Below, in pieces: positions 52,472-63,081 of a stretch of DNA of 64,000 nt. Both the position numbers and the translations under genes were made by a program. A model generated the notes under the pieces. That model was not told the DNA's origin. It saw nothing but the letters and a program-made list of their open reading frames with translations, and did no database searches. Origin of the DNA: Sordariomycetes sp. S80-01Y (lineage: Eukaryota > Ascomycota > Sordariomycetes); assembly GCA_037042185.1 (NCBI GenBank), contig JAXQJY010000030.1:744001-808000 (forward strand), in the 5' to 3' direction. Each line of letters begins with the position of its first letter. The stretch's first letter is position 1.

Positions 52472-53590
52472 TCACCCCAGGAACTCCTCGTGGCCCATTT
52501 CCTTGAGGACCGTATGCACCTCAGCCAACACCTTGGAATGCAAGCCCGAAGGGGCAGCGACGAAACCGAAATTCGAGTCCATGGTCCTACCAACGGACAA
52601 GTCGATGTCCTTGCCGTGCACATCGGTGACCTTGCCTCCCGTCTCCTCGAACAGCAGCATCGCGCCCGCGTGGTCCCAAGCCTTGCCTCGCCTCTCCTTC
52701 TTCTTGTATACCCACACCGTCGTGTTGCCCAGGCCCAAAGCCAACGTTGTCCAGCGCAGCACCCAAGGCAGGAGATCGCAGTTTGGGTAATCGACGCCGA
52801 GGCGGGTGGCCAGGGTCTCGTTGACGTTGGCGAGTGCCGAATCAACCCCAGTAATGCAGGTGACGAACTTGACATCAGCGAGGGACAGGGATTCCGAATG
52901 ATCAGGTAACCGCTTAGCATCCAGAATATCCGCCGGGCTTCCCTCTATTGACCTCACGTACGCACCCTCGCCCTTGATGGCGTACACGACGCAGCCTTCC
53001 TTGGCGGTACTCGCGTTGCATAATGGCGCGCTCGCCCCAGCGCTCAGATTCGGACAGGCCACCATCCCCAGCTGCTGCTTCCCATCCACCAATAGCGCCG
53101 CATTCACCGCATACAGCTCCCCTTTTACGTACGTCTTGGTTCCGTCAATCGGATCAAAGACCCAGCACCGACCCCTCTCACTTGGACTCTCCTCTCCGCA
53201 CTCATCAATCAGGTCGCACATGCGCTCTCTGCTATCCGGGACCGTGACACCGGCCGGCAACATAGCCTTGCGCTGGCTCGCCTCCTCGGTGTGGCCATCG
53301 CCAGCCACCCACCTCAGAAGCTCGTAGACGTGCTCCAAGAGGTACAGGTCGTTGCGGAGCTGGCTGGCGTTCTCTTCTCCGACCACTGTGTCGCCCGGGA
53401 AGGCGGCCTTGACGGTGCAGGCGAGGAGGGCTTGGATGGCAAAATCGGCGATGGTGACGGGAGAGAAATCTTCCTTCTGAATAACGCCCTTTGCAGGCTG
53501 GCTGAGGATCTGGCGGGATAGGCGGGACGAGACCTGGAGGGCGCCGTAGAGGACTTCTAGCTCGCGCTGATGCGTCGAGCTGGCGTCCAT
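52472..53590 (-). CDS. 3'(2'),5'-bisphosphate nucleotidase, HAL2/MET22 type
   Basis: 372-aa intronless enzyme of the Li+/Na+-sensitive inositol monophosphatase superfamily. Family members convert 3'-phosphoadenosine-5'-phosphate to AMP in sulfate assimilation and are the classical target of salt stress. Metal-site motifs are visible: SPVTIADFAIQALL (Asp), GEENAS (Glu), WVFDPIDGTKTYVKG (DPIDGT) and KAWDHAGAMLLFEETGG (WDxAG), followed by VTDVHG. The DGTKTYVKG version is typical for HAL2-like proteins (yeast DGTKGFLRG) rather than for inositol monophosphatases. No targeting signal. Fungi often carry two or three paralogs, so a specific symbol is not given. Confidence 0.9.
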   Translation of the reverse strand: MDASSTHQRELEVLYGALQVSSRLSRQILSQPAKGVIQKEDFSPVTIADFAIQALLACTVKAAFPGDTVVGEENASQLRNDLYLLEHVYELLRWVAGDGHTEEASQRKAMLPAGVTVPDSRERMCDLIDECGEESPSERGRCWVFDPIDGTKTYVKGELYAVNAALLVDGKQQLGMVACPNLSAGASAPLCNASTAKEGCVVYAIKGEGAYVRSIEGSPADILDAKRLPDHSESLSLADVKFVTCITGVDSALANVNETLATRLGVDYPNCDLLPWVLRWTTLALGLGNTTVWVYKKKERRGKAWDHAGAMLLFEETGGKVTDVHGKDIDLSVGRTMDSNFGFVAAPSGLHSKVLAEVHTVLKEMGHEEFLG

Positions 53591-54160
53591 GATGGCGACA
53601 GAAATAAGGGACCGACTGGGATGTTTATATCAGGGGTAATGAGAGGAAGTGGCGCGGGGGGTCGAGGTGGAAGACACAGGCCGGGTTTATGTACGCGCGT
53701 TGTCGTGTGAGTGAATGTGGTCAGATGAGACTGCCGCAGTCTGCAGAGGCAGTGGCAGCTGAGCACCACGAGAGGTACGTACACGAGGCTCGACCAGAAG
53801 CGGCATGGCGTCGGGACTGGCCGACCTCGATAAGTGCATGCATATCCGATGGACCCTGCCGATCGATGAGACTGGCAGTTTGAGGCAGGTCCCGGCTGGG
53901 AAAGATAGGGGAAAGTGATCCGGTGTGGTGTGTTGAAGCCATCGTGAGGTGAGCTGAAGACGATGTGACATTTCGCTCTACAGGTGTAGCTCTATCTCCA
54001 ACCTATGTGAATGGATTCCGACCCCTGCCCGCCGAGCTCCAGATTGCCCGTTCCTGAGCCCTGCCCTATGAAATGTGTACGTAATGTATGTAGATGTATC
54101 GTTCCTTAACGCCAAACTATATGAATAATGATGCCCTGGAATATGATAAAAAAATGTCGT
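53591..54160. other. Gene-free stretch between nucleotidase and MCH1-like genes
   Basis: 570 bp with the promoter of the nucleotidase gene and the 3' region of the MCH1-like gene. Short frames only. Confidence 0.45.
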
Positions 54161-55915
54161 CTAGATGACAATGCCCCTCTGCTGCCACCCACCCTTGCCC
54201 TTCCAAGCCCACAGCATCAGCCCGCAGGCCAACAGAACCGTCAGTCCTTGGGCCCAAAAGGTTGGGGCATAGCATTGTTTGCCGTAGCAGAACACATCCC
54301 CGTCATCTGGTTCAGATGAGTCCTGCGTCGAGTGCGCACCGGCCTGGTACACGCTCGAGAAGATGGAGCCCCAGAAGACGGACCCGATGGCCGGAACCGT
54401 GGCAATGATACCAAAGTTGGTCGCAAAGTTCTCAACACCCCAGATAATCGTAACGATAAGGGGTGTCAAGCTGAAAATGGCTCCGTAGCCGGCACCAATA
54501 AGACCGGAGACAACCCAGAACCTCTCCGCGTGGTTTTGCGCTGCCCCAGACGCGAGGAATAGCAAGCCGATTGCTAGCAACGTCGCGAAGAAAAGCATAA
54601 AAACCACGCGGGAAATCGCAATGCGACGGAGCGGCGAAGATGGTCGCGATGGGCCATATTGGAGATGCTGGGTGTGCGGGGAGGGGGCGAGTAGATCCGT
54701 CAGCGTACCGATCAGGAGGCGGGCGATGGTGCTCGTCACGCCAAAGATCGAGACGTGGGTAGCTGCCGCTCCTCGGCTGAGAACATTGGGGCCATCAGGA
54801 GGTGTCAAGGTTCCGAGGACTGTGCCCAAGTTGTTGATGAAAGCCTCGCCGGGCCCGATCATGAGTAGGAAAGCAAGAGCGAAAGGCCACATTGTATGGT
54901 CGCCCAAGAACCGCCGCGTTTCGGCGTTGAGCACCCAGCTCTTCTTCCACTTCGTGTAGTCGTCGTCTTTGGAGGGGTCGAAGGGGTTGCTCCTCTGGCT
55001 CGCGGGTGTGTTAGGGTCGACGGCGCCGTAGCTTCTGTCAGCATGGAAAGACCCTCCGTCCAGCAGCCCGCTGTGCTCCAGCTCCTCAATGGCCTCGTCG
55101 ATAAGATCCTGCTCATCGACGACTCGCAGCGTCAAGCTTCCCAAGACGCCCATCCCAAAAAGAAGCACGGCGAGGAAGACGAAGAACTTGAAGACGTCCA
55201 CGTCGCCGTGCGATCCATCGGGATCCCGCTCGTAGAAGATCTTGCTGCCGGCTTGGCTGAGCCACATGCCACTCAGTCCAAAGCAAGTAATAGGCATAGC
55301 CAGCGCGAGGCCTCGGTATTTCCCCTTGCCAAAATTCTTCGCCACTGTCGACACGCAAGACATGTACCCAGCGCAAGTGCCCGCTCCGATGCAGACGAAC
55401 GCAAACACCATCAACGGATACGTCCCATCCGCCTCTCCATGAGGCTTACCCACAACCCTATATTGCTCGTCCAGCTTGCGATAGATGGCCGCCGCAATGC
55501 CGTACCCGACTCCGAACAAGACACCCGACCCCAACGCCAGCGGCGGAGCTCCGTAGCGGTCGCAGAGGAAGCCCAACACCGAGATGGGAATATAAAGCGC
55601 AATAGACGATGCAATCGCAGCGCCGTTGACTTGGAGCTGTGTATAGTGCAGCCTCGACTGGAACAGTGGCGCATACATGGAGAAGACCATGTTGGACCCG
55701 GCGCACAGCGCAAAGGCATTGGCGACAATGAAGGCCACTATCCTCACGACCTGCTTCTTCCTGCGCTCAAGCCGCCGCCGTTGATAGGCCGAGGAGTTCG
55801 AGTCGTCGGAGTCGTAGTCATATTCGCCGGCGCTGAGAGTCGAGTCCTCATCGCTGCCGGGCGGTTGGATGAGGGTCCGCTGGTCGTCGGACGCTGCGGT
55901 GGCGGGAGCGGGCAT
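54161..55915 (-). CDS. mch1: MFS transporter MCH1-like (NFU/nodulin-like type)
   Basis: 584-aa intronless transporter related to yeast Mch1, probably vacuolar. A polar, acidic N terminus of about 50 residues with a basic RRRLERRKKQ border leads to twelve hydrophobic segments. Family marks are ALCAGSNMVFSMYAPLFQSRLHYTQLQ (TM1-loop), GFLCDRYGAPPLALGSG, CVSTVAKNFGKGKYRGLALAMP, and in the second half FINNLGTVLGTL, VSIFGVTSTIARLLIGTLTD and GAGYGAIFSLTPLIVTIIWGVENFATNFG. A long acidic cytosolic loop (about residues 255-335) separates the halves. Despite the MCH name, yeast Mch proteins were not shown to carry monocarboxylates, so the substrate is unknown. Confidence 0.9.
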   Translation of the reverse strand: MPAPATAASDDQRTLIQPPGSDEDSTLSAGEYDYDSDDSNSSAYQRRRLERRKKQVVRIVAFIVANAFALCAGSNMVFSMYAPLFQSRLHYTQLQVNGAAIASSIALYIPISVLGFLCDRYGAPPLALGSGVLFGVGYGIAAAIYRKLDEQYRVVGKPHGEADGTYPLMVFAFVCIGAGTCAGYMSCVSTVAKNFGKGKYRGLALAMPITCFGLSGMWLSQAGSKIFYERDPDGSHGDVDVFKFFVFLAVLLFGMGVLGSLTLRVVDEQDLIDEAIEELEHSGLLDGGSFHADRSYGAVDPNTPASQRSNPFDPSKDDDYTKWKKSWVLNAETRRFLGDHTMWPFALAFLLMIGPGEAFINNLGTVLGTLTPPDGPNVLSRGAAATHVSIFGVTSTIARLLIGTLTDLLAPSPHTQHLQYGPSRPSSPLRRIAISRVVFMLFFATLLAIGLLFLASGAAQNHAERFWVVSGLIGAGYGAIFSLTPLIVTIIWGVENFATNFGIIATVPAIGSVFWGSIFSSVYQAGAHSTQDSSEPDDGDVFCYGKQCYAPTFWAQGLTVLLACGLMLWAWKGKGGWQQRGIVI

Positions 55916-56951
55916 CGTGCCCTCGTAATTGTAGTTGGAGTTGGAGTTGATTTCAAGAAAGGCGGTTGTAACGAATGGGATGTGGAGGCGCGAAACAATA
56001 CAATAAGAACGGAGGCAGCACGATGCCTAGACACATGCAGAGGTCATGGGGTTGGAGGATGGAAGAGTCCAGGCCGAGGACTCGCAGGTGTTGGAGTCAG
56101 ATAAGAGCTGTTGCAGGTGGCGTGTGACTGGGAGCTGCCTTATCGAGATCGCGGGCCACAATGGTTGACAAAATCATCAGCTTAACACTGCAGACATGTT
56201 TCTCCCCAAATCCGAATGACATGATGGGATTTCTCTCGAAGTAATCCTTCAGCAGTAATTAGGGCTTCCCTACAGCACCAAGAAGCCCATTATTCAACCG
56301 TGGTCTGCAGCCTGCAGCATGACCAGAGCGTTCTGAGACGGTGGTTGTTTTATGTCTACCGCTTACACCACCGCTCGCGATATCGGCCTCGAATGACGTT
56401 TGCATCCAAGGGCACCGGAATGCATGGGATCCTGTCCGAGAACGAGGCATTCGAAAATACTGCATATAATAAGGGTATATAGCCTCGAATAGACCTAATT
56501 TATAGCTTTCATTGCTTGTTGACTGGTTTTCTGGGAGAGCAAGTTCGAATTCGACTTCGTTCTAAGCTTCTCTCATCTACGGCCTTACCACAACATGTCC
56601 AGCCACAGTCACGTAAAAAGAACACGTCACAAGCCTTCTCGTTGCCCATTGGCAGAGAATGATCATCTAATAAGATCGTAATGTTACACTTCAGGGATGT
56701 CAACTGTGCTACAACGGAATTATCGTGCATGGACTATATGTACGCTGTGCGCTGTGGGGATAGTCTGCACTTCCTCCCTGGTCTACTGCGCACATTGCTC
56801 GCCCCGTTAGCGTCATATTTCTTACTTCGATGTTTACTCCGTAGCTTTCTAGCTAACCCTGCTATCCTCAACGTTGAGCCTCATAGATTGTACATCATAT
56901 TTCTGAAATCTGGGGAGGATAGTAGCCACAGAAGCGGAATTAAAATGCGCC
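55916..56951. other. Gene-free stretch between divergent genes
   Basis: About 1 kb between the starts of the MCH1-like gene and the F-box gene. It has a short GTTGGA repeat near 55935 within the MCH1 leader. Nothing else recognised. Confidence 0.45.
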
Positions 56952-58737
56952 ATGTCACCTCCGAGTCACCAAGATGCCCGCCAGGGCAATTCGGATGAAG
57001 CACCAAACAAAGTAGCCGTTGACGGCTTTCTGGCCGGACTGTCGCCCTGGGAACTTATCTATCTCCGCCAACGTCTGCTCAAGATGAATATTGCAGGCCT
57101 CAGATCACTGGAGGACCTGCCTCTCGAGATAGTGTGCCAGATTGCAGAGCATCTTAACCCTGAAGACCTGTTTTGCGCCGCTCAAGTCAGCCAAGGATGG
57201 AGGACGAAGTTTGCCAGTGACGCTGTCATTGAAATGGCTTGTTCGAATCTGTTCCCCGGATTACGCGAAAGCCATGAAGAAGAGACAGGCCTATGGAGAC
57301 TCCTCCAAGAGATATATCGACTTTACGGACGTTTGCCGGCTGCACATCCGGGTCCCTGGCGATTCAACTGGAGCACCAATCCTACCGACACAATAGACGA
57401 TATGCCAGATGGCTCTCAACCCCTGACGTTCTATAGCCACGGAAAGCTAGTCTACCAGTGGGAGGACAGAATGATGCTTGCTGACATTCGCAAATTGCTC
57501 GCCTCCAAGAGCATATCGAGCGCAACCGGCTCCGTCTCATATGGTAGCATCGAACGCTTGGTTGCACCAGCAGATCGTCGGAAGACCCGTGGTACAGAGC
57601 AGATAGTGGCCATGTCAAGAGATCTTCTTGTCATTGCCCAGTCATCCAATCAGGTGAAGACCTTCAGAACTTTAGCAATCTTGCTCCATTCCGCGGAAGG
57701 CAACCCTCAGTGGAAGACAATAATACTGCCCTCGGCGTTGGTTCGATGCTACGCAGAGGCCGAGAGAGTGGTTGTGACCTGTGTAAACGGACAAGCGTTT
57801 CACTGGTACTGGGGTAAGGGCTTGGAGGAGTTGCCGGTGTGGGGGGGAGTGAAGGAGATCACGGAAAACAGGACATTGAAATTGGTCTCAGGACAGCCAG
57901 GTGCGATATTTCATCCACAGAAAGGAAACGTATGCTACCTGGCCTATGTGTATGGGTCGGTCGAACAGGATGGTGAGCTCCTCAATTATGCGCGCTTGAC
58001 TGAAGCAACCGGCTAATAAAGCAATAGAGCCCGACCTAAAGTATTCTTGCCCTGAGGTGCATGTTGTAAAGTATGAACGTGACGAGCTCCATACCTGGAG
58101 GCCCTCCCCGTCAGCCGCACGCTGGACGCTCGATTGCCAGAAATCTCTCGAAAGCCACCACTCAAACCAGATCAAAGGACGCGAGGAGTTCGACGAAGGA
58201 ACTGAGCCCGATATCCTAGGCCTTTTGTGTGCAAAGGTCGATAAAGTGGGTTCATACTCTCTAGCAGTGCATTGCTGCAAGAGTCGACGAGATGCACGCT
58301 ACACTTTGGGCAGCACAGTCTGCTTCAACGTGCTAACAGAGAGCTTTTTCATCGTACCTTGGTTCGGAAAATTCCACCGGAGGATCTCAGGCTTGCTCAG
58401 TCCACTGTCCCGCAGCTCGGCCAGTGGGGAGGGCCAAGTAATGTGTACATGGAACAGGACCATCATAAGTCTTCCCGGCAGCCTCGAACAAGACAACGAT
58501 CCTCACGTGGGGATCACCACAGAAAGGCTCGCCATCGTCGTTCGTCAACCACAAACAGAGGGACTTCACTGGGTGCCCTTTCGTGCTCAGCCGGCGGTAT
58601 TACGCTTCTCGGGACGAGTATGGTCGCCATTCGCGCTTCATACTGACGACGACTTCGTGGTGTACTGCGACCAAAGAGGCTATTATGTACTCGCGAAGGG
58701 GTTTCAGCCTTCGGGGGCAGTGGTGGAATACCCTTGA
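56952..58737 (+). CDS. F-box protein (SCF ubiquitin ligase adaptor candidate)
   Basis: 576-aa protein, exons 56952-57972 and 58028-58737 (55-nt intron, donor GTGAGC, branch CTAAT, acceptor AATAG; total 1731 nt). The F-box is at about residues 50-100: LEDLPLEIVCQIAEHLNPEDLFCAAQVSQGWRTKF. The rest shows repeated strand-rich segments (EQIVAMSRDLLVIAQ, RVVVTCVNGQAFHWYW, RLAIVVRQP, DDDFVVYCDQRGYYVL) that suggest a beta-propeller-like substrate-binding part, not a clear WD40. Read without splicing the frame ends at 58016; the intron joins YGSVEQDE to PDLKYSC in frame and removes that stop. Substrates are unknown. Stop codon lies 13 bp from the convergent neighbour. Confidence 0.78.
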
Positions 58738-58750
58738 TTGACACCAGAGG

Positions 58751-59386
58751 TTATCGAAGCTGTAAGCGGACCACGATGGCCCAGCCAGATTTGCTCTCCC
58801 AAATTCCCATCTCGTTCTCCCTTCTAAACGTAACGTGATCCGCTCGTACATTCATGCCTCTCAGCGACGTTGGTTGTATGTGCTTTGCTAAGCGCATCGC
58901 AAGATCCTCGTCCGCCCACCACAGCGCTTCCTCAGTGTCTGCGCTCGAGCTTGGCTCGTCCCATCGACCCCAGTCGTCAAATTCCTTGCCGGAACTGCTT
59001 TCGGCTTGTGCACTCCCCCAAGGCTTTTCTTTCGAGCATTTTGAGTCTGTTTGCTTGGTGCTCACCCTGATAACCTTTGTGCATTCGCCTCGGTGTTGTT
59101 CCCCTTCATCAGTCAATCTCCACTCTGAAGATACGGCTTCTTCGGGTACGAATGTCCCTTCGACAGTCTTTGAGGCGGGTCTGAGATCAGATGCCTGGTT
59201 AATAAAGTTGTCGATTGGGTCGACGAGAAGAGAGAGGATGTGAGTGTCATTGTCGGTTTGTGGTTGTGAAGATACGGCATTATGGAGATTTGATAGATGC
59301 GACGAGAAGTAATTCTCATGAGCGCTTTCGGTGTAGGGGGGTGGTAGGTCCTCATCAAAGTCCCCCATAGCGTGCTGTTTAGACAT
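58751..59386 (-). CDS. Conserved fungal protein with PPxY motif
   Basis: 211-aa protein of unknown function, intronless. Starts MSKQHAMGDFDED and soon shows LPPPYTES, a PPxY motif that binds WW domains such as those of the Rsp5/Nedd4 ubiquitin ligases. The middle is polar. The C-terminal 70 residues look folded and conserved: ADTEEALWWADEDLAMRLAKHIQP, VTFRRENEMGIWESKSGWAIVVRLQ. No signal peptide or membrane helix. The open frame extends upstream to 59701, but those residues are not protein-like and the ATG at 59386 directly precedes the recognisable part. It may be an arrestin-like adaptor partner or simply a substrate of an HECT ligase; not proven. Confidence 0.68.
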   Translation of the reverse strand: MSKQHAMGDFDEDLPPPYTESAHENYFSSHLSNLHNAVSSQPQTDNDTHILSLLVDPIDNFINQASDLRPASKTVEGTFVPEEAVSSEWRLTDEGEQHRGECTKVIRVSTKQTDSKCSKEKPWGSAQAESSSGKEFDDWGRWDEPSSSADTEEALWWADEDLAMRLAKHIQPTSLRGMNVRADHVTFRRENEMGIWESKSGWAIVVRLQLR

Positions 59387-60331
59387 ACCGACGGTGGTAG
59401 CGTCGTCTCGACCTGATGAATTCAATGTTCTGGACGTGCGATGACGACAAGAAAGCTGAAGGTGCGAGGTGAAGGTGTTTGGGATGCTCAGTGAATCACT
59501 GAAGATCTTCGGCCTACCAATGATCAGATGGCCTAATGCAGCAATGTAGTTCAAAAAGCCAAGGTTCAGTGGCGTGTCACGAGGTCGTGCTGTGGGCACT
59601 CCCAAGCAACGAGGCGGCGCAGCAGGCTGACTCCCCTGAATTGGCCAGCGGCACAGAGCAAACACCAGACCCGCAGAGTAAATGTGATAAACGCAACACA
59701 TGTCATTTCTGGAGATTCAATTGATTCTTGTCCAAAGCCTGGTAGATTTCTAGCTGACGTTCCTAGTGCGTTGGCGAGTCCACGGAGCACTACTAGGCCC
59801 TAAGGCGCTGCTTACCTTATTGCTCCCCGAGTATCAGCAGTCCCAAGTATTATATGTAGCTGGGTGAGGCTGGGAGTCAAACGTGCCGTCGCTGCCTGGG
59901 CGCAGATACACTGCCCATCCCTTTCCATTGATCGGCACCGCTCCTCCTCCCACCCACGGCCGGGCTTCCGTGCGCCAAGGAACCAACACGAAGGGATACA
60001 TGGCCTCCCAGAAGCCCCCAACAGGCGCCCTGCCAGTCACACATTTAGCTCTCGTTCGTGTACGAAGAGGGTGCCTGGAATTGGCTGGACTTTGGTGCTT
60101 CTTTGCACTCATCGAGCCAACGTGCATCCTTCATGCAGACACTCCGCGCACTCCCTATCCGTGATAAACTCAACCGTCATGACATGACCCTTCTCACGGT
60201 CTTTGGCATAATCAATAAAGTGTGCGGTGATACTCATAAATATTTACGAGAAGCGGCGACTTTCGAAAGTACTTAAGGAGATCACCGAGCAAAGGACACA
60301 CAACCCGCCCATCAGAGGTCTCGTATTTATC
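59387..60331. other. Gene-free stretch between divergent genes
   Basis: 945 bp between the PPxY gene and the second F-box gene. No feature recognised. Confidence 0.45.
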
Positions 60332-61939
60332 ATGCCTGGGCTGCTGCATCTCCCAAACGAGGTCCTCGAACGGATCATAATTATCGCCATCGAACCCAAT
60401 CCGTCTCTCGACTTAGACAAGAGCCCCTTCTTCCCGGTGCCAACAAGCCTCATCCGCGAGGCAATCCTTAACATCGCGCTCGTCAGCCGTCGTCTCGGCA
60501 GAGTCGCCACACCCCTACGAACTCGTTACTGGACGGACTCCAGCGATGAAGATGCGGGCCTACTCTCAGCGTACTTCGACCTTGTCGTCGGTCTGCTGCG
60601 CAAGCCAGAGTTGCGACTACGCCTGCGTCGCCTGGAGTTTCATATCAGCGACATCAGCACAGAGCCTCGCGGAGTCGAATCCAGCTACAAATTCAATCAA
60701 GACGATTTGGAAGGACTGACAAGGGTGGCCGAGAACCAGGTGCCAGCGCATAGTCCGGATGGAAAGTTGCGGGAAGACTGGACCAGGGCCATTCGAGAGG
60801 CTTGGACTGATGCTATCCCGGCACTCGCTCTTAGCATGGCGCCCAATGTGAACTCGCTGACTTTTGACATCCCTTTCTTTGCGCCCAGGGAAAACCACAA
60901 CTTTATGCTTTTGAGATGGCTCTCGATGTTGGTGAGAGAGCGCACCAATGCAGATCCTCCGCTGAAGAACCTACAACATGTGTACATGCGCTGGTGGGAC
61001 ACGGAGAACAGCTTCCATCACAAGCACGTCGCCCCTTTTTACAGGCTGCCAAACGTGAAGACACTCTACGCTCATCGCATTGGCGGCCTTGGCCGGCCCT
61101 CTATTCCACATACCGAAGACGAGATGTCGGTGTACGGGGCGCCCGATGCAGCTGATAGCGACGAAGAGGAGGAAGAGGAGGCAGAAGAAGATGCCTTTGA
61201 TGAATCCAGTGATGACATGTCTGAAGAGGTAGCTCTCGGCAATCAGGTGTCCAAGGAGGTCATCCGACAGCGGTATTACACCGAATTCACCATGTCCAAC
61301 ATCGAAGAGCTGCATTTTGACGAGGCAGACCTCGGTACCGCAGCATTGGATACGCTGATATCCCACTGCCGGCGCCTGAAGGCATTGAAGGTTGTCTGGT
61401 GCGCAGTCAGCGACAACTCGCCTGAGATACAGAACGACCTCGCCTGGGGACATCTGCTAAAGCTCCACGCTGAATCTTTGGAAGTCCTGCAGCTTGACTT
61501 CTCAGAATCCGAACACGAATGGATCCGACGGCCTTATAAGGGAAATAAGAAGGATGGCATTGGTCGGGCCATAGCTCACTGTCGCTGTCTCCGGAAGCTG
61601 AGGATCGAACTCTCGTATATCAGCGTTCCCGACCCTAAGACTGGGAGGTGCGTATGGATCAACATCGCTTTCCTGCCGAGGGCGCTACAGGACTTGACTG
61701 TTGTCGACAACATGAGGAGGTACAACTGGAGCCATCATCTCGAGACTGTCGAAGACTACGTCCAGAGAGGTGCGGCGAGGGTTCTGGCTGAATGTAGACC
61801 GAATGGACGACTTCCTAACATCAGGACGCTCAACTTCTCCGAGATGCTTATTGATGATCCTGAAGTCAAAGCTACACAGACTCTCAAATCAGCAGCTAAG
61901 CAGCAGGGTGTAGAGCTGCGTTTGGCAACGAAAGTTTAA
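60332..61939 (+). CDS. F-box/LRR-like protein
   Basis: 535-aa intronless protein. The start at 60332 gives MPGLLHLPNEVLERIIIIAIE, the beginning of a degenerate F-box, followed by LNIALVSRRLGRVATPLRTRYW (second F-box half). Leucine-rich repeat-like segments follow: LRRLEFHISDIS, NVNSLTFDIPFF, NLQHVYMRWWD, NIEELHFDEADLGTAALDTLISHC, LKALKVVWCAVSD, SLEVLQLDFSE, LRKLRIELSYISV and NIRTLNFSEM. An acidic insertion (DSDEEEEEEAEEDAFDESSDD, about residues 270-295) interrupts them. Such proteins act as substrate receptors of SCF ligases. Many lineage-specific copies exist in ascomycetes and the substrate is unknown. The frame continues upstream of the ATG without protein-like sequence. Confidence 0.78.
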   Translation: MPGLLHLPNEVLERIIIIAIEPNPSLDLDKSPFFPVPTSLIREAILNIALVSRRLGRVATPLRTRYWTDSSDEDAGLLSAYFDLVVGLLRKPELRLRLRRLEFHISDISTEPRGVESSYKFNQDDLEGLTRVAENQVPAHSPDGKLREDWTRAIREAWTDAIPALALSMAPNVNSLTFDIPFFAPRENHNFMLLRWLSMLVRERTNADPPLKNLQHVYMRWWDTENSFHHKHVAPFYRLPNVKTLYAHRIGGLGRPSIPHTEDEMSVYGAPDAADSDEEEEEEAEEDAFDESSDDMSEEVALGNQVSKEVIRQRYYTEFTMSNIEELHFDEADLGTAALDTLISHCRRLKALKVVWCAVSDNSPEIQNDLAWGHLLKLHAESLEVLQLDFSESEHEWIRRPYKGNKKDGIGRAIAHCRCLRKLRIELSYISVPDPKTGRCVWINIAFLPRALQDLTVVDNMRRYNWSHHLETVEDYVQRGAARVLAECRPNGRLPNIRTLNFSEMLIDDPEVKATQTLKSAAKQQGVELRLATKV

Positions 61940-63081
61940 GAGTTTGGGCAGCCCTTGTTTTCGGGATAGGGCAGACTCGGGGCGATTCGAACCCGGCGCA
62001 GTGATCAATGAGTAAAGTCTTAACCTCATCGCTTGCTCCAGCATTCCGTTATACCCGGCACCGATGACCAAGTCCTTGAAGTCGGCAAGGCTGATCGGCG
62101 GACTTGGTGCATGCGGCTGGAGAGGCGCAGTCAGCCCGCGCCTGATTGGGCGGACTGGTGGTGGTTGGAACGTCAGGAGAGAATGTTTGCGATATTGAGC
62201 CACCTCGATTCTCCTTGAAATAGTACAATAAGTAACAGCTCTTCGGATGAAAGTACATTGTCAACGTAATGGCGTTGCAACCGTAGTTTTAGGGCGCTGA
62301 AGCGCATGATTGGGGCTGACGGCACACATGTCGACGACGTTAGCCATCGGGGAGAAACACAAAGTTTCCGTTCAACAAGGCCAATCTAACCTCCACATGT
62401 CTTCATCAAACAGTGCGGCATCGTGATGCCGACAAGGGAGATCTCGGAGATGGATAGGAAGGTCATCGGGATCATGTGAGTTGCAACGGTTCAATCAGGC
62501 ACCCAGATTTGGTCACGGGATCGTCCGGGTGGAGAATTAAAGCGTCCGTGCCCCAGGCTCCATTCCTTCTCGAAGGCTTCCGTGCATGGCCTAGCGTGGG
62601 GCACGGCGCCCAGTGGCAGAGCCCATTGGGCAGCCTTGCCCAACCTTGCCGTCAAACCTCCAGCTTACATCTACACTGCCCCCCTAAACCCCCAGACGGC
62701 GCGGCGCAAGTGGGCTGTCAGCCTCAACATGCCAAGTGGCGCTATGGCCCAGCTGCCGCTGTCCAGGCGCAGGTCGGGCGTAATTTGCGGGCTTCAGCAC
62801 CGAGGTGACTCTTGACGCACTGAATCTACCCGAGTAGAGTTGAGCAAGATGACAGCTATGTCCAAGCATAAAAGGCAGCCTTGCCCAGGACTTTCGATCC
62901 TGCATTTTGGCATATCACAAACCACAACAGTCTCTCGCTAATCATAAAGAGCGAGCCACAGCTTCAAAGTCCTTCACAAACCAAGCCTAACCAGATCCCA
63001 CTCAACTGATCACTACTTGGTATCTGGTCGACACTTCCTCACACCAACAACCCTAAGTCTACTCCTACCAACACCGCAGCC
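61940..63081. other. Gene-free stretch upstream of the flotillin gene
   Basis: 1.14 kb. On the minus strand near 61970-62045 a T-loop-like GGTTCGAATC occurs, but no cloverleaf forms. The right part contains the flotillin promoter and a long 5' UTR. Confidence 0.4.

Noticed and set aside
54896-56104. 402-codon plus-strand open frame
   Set aside because: Antisense shadow of the MCH1-like gene; composition follows the complementary codons and resembles no protein.
57973-58027. Possible frameshift splitting the F-box gene into two
   Set aside because: A good 55-nt intron (GTGAGC, CTAAT, AATAG) restores one frame, so the gene is read as intact.
61970-62045. tRNA-like sequence with GGTTCGAATC box on the minus strand
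   Set aside because: The T stem does not pair and no acceptor or anticodon stem with a 7-nt loop can be formed.
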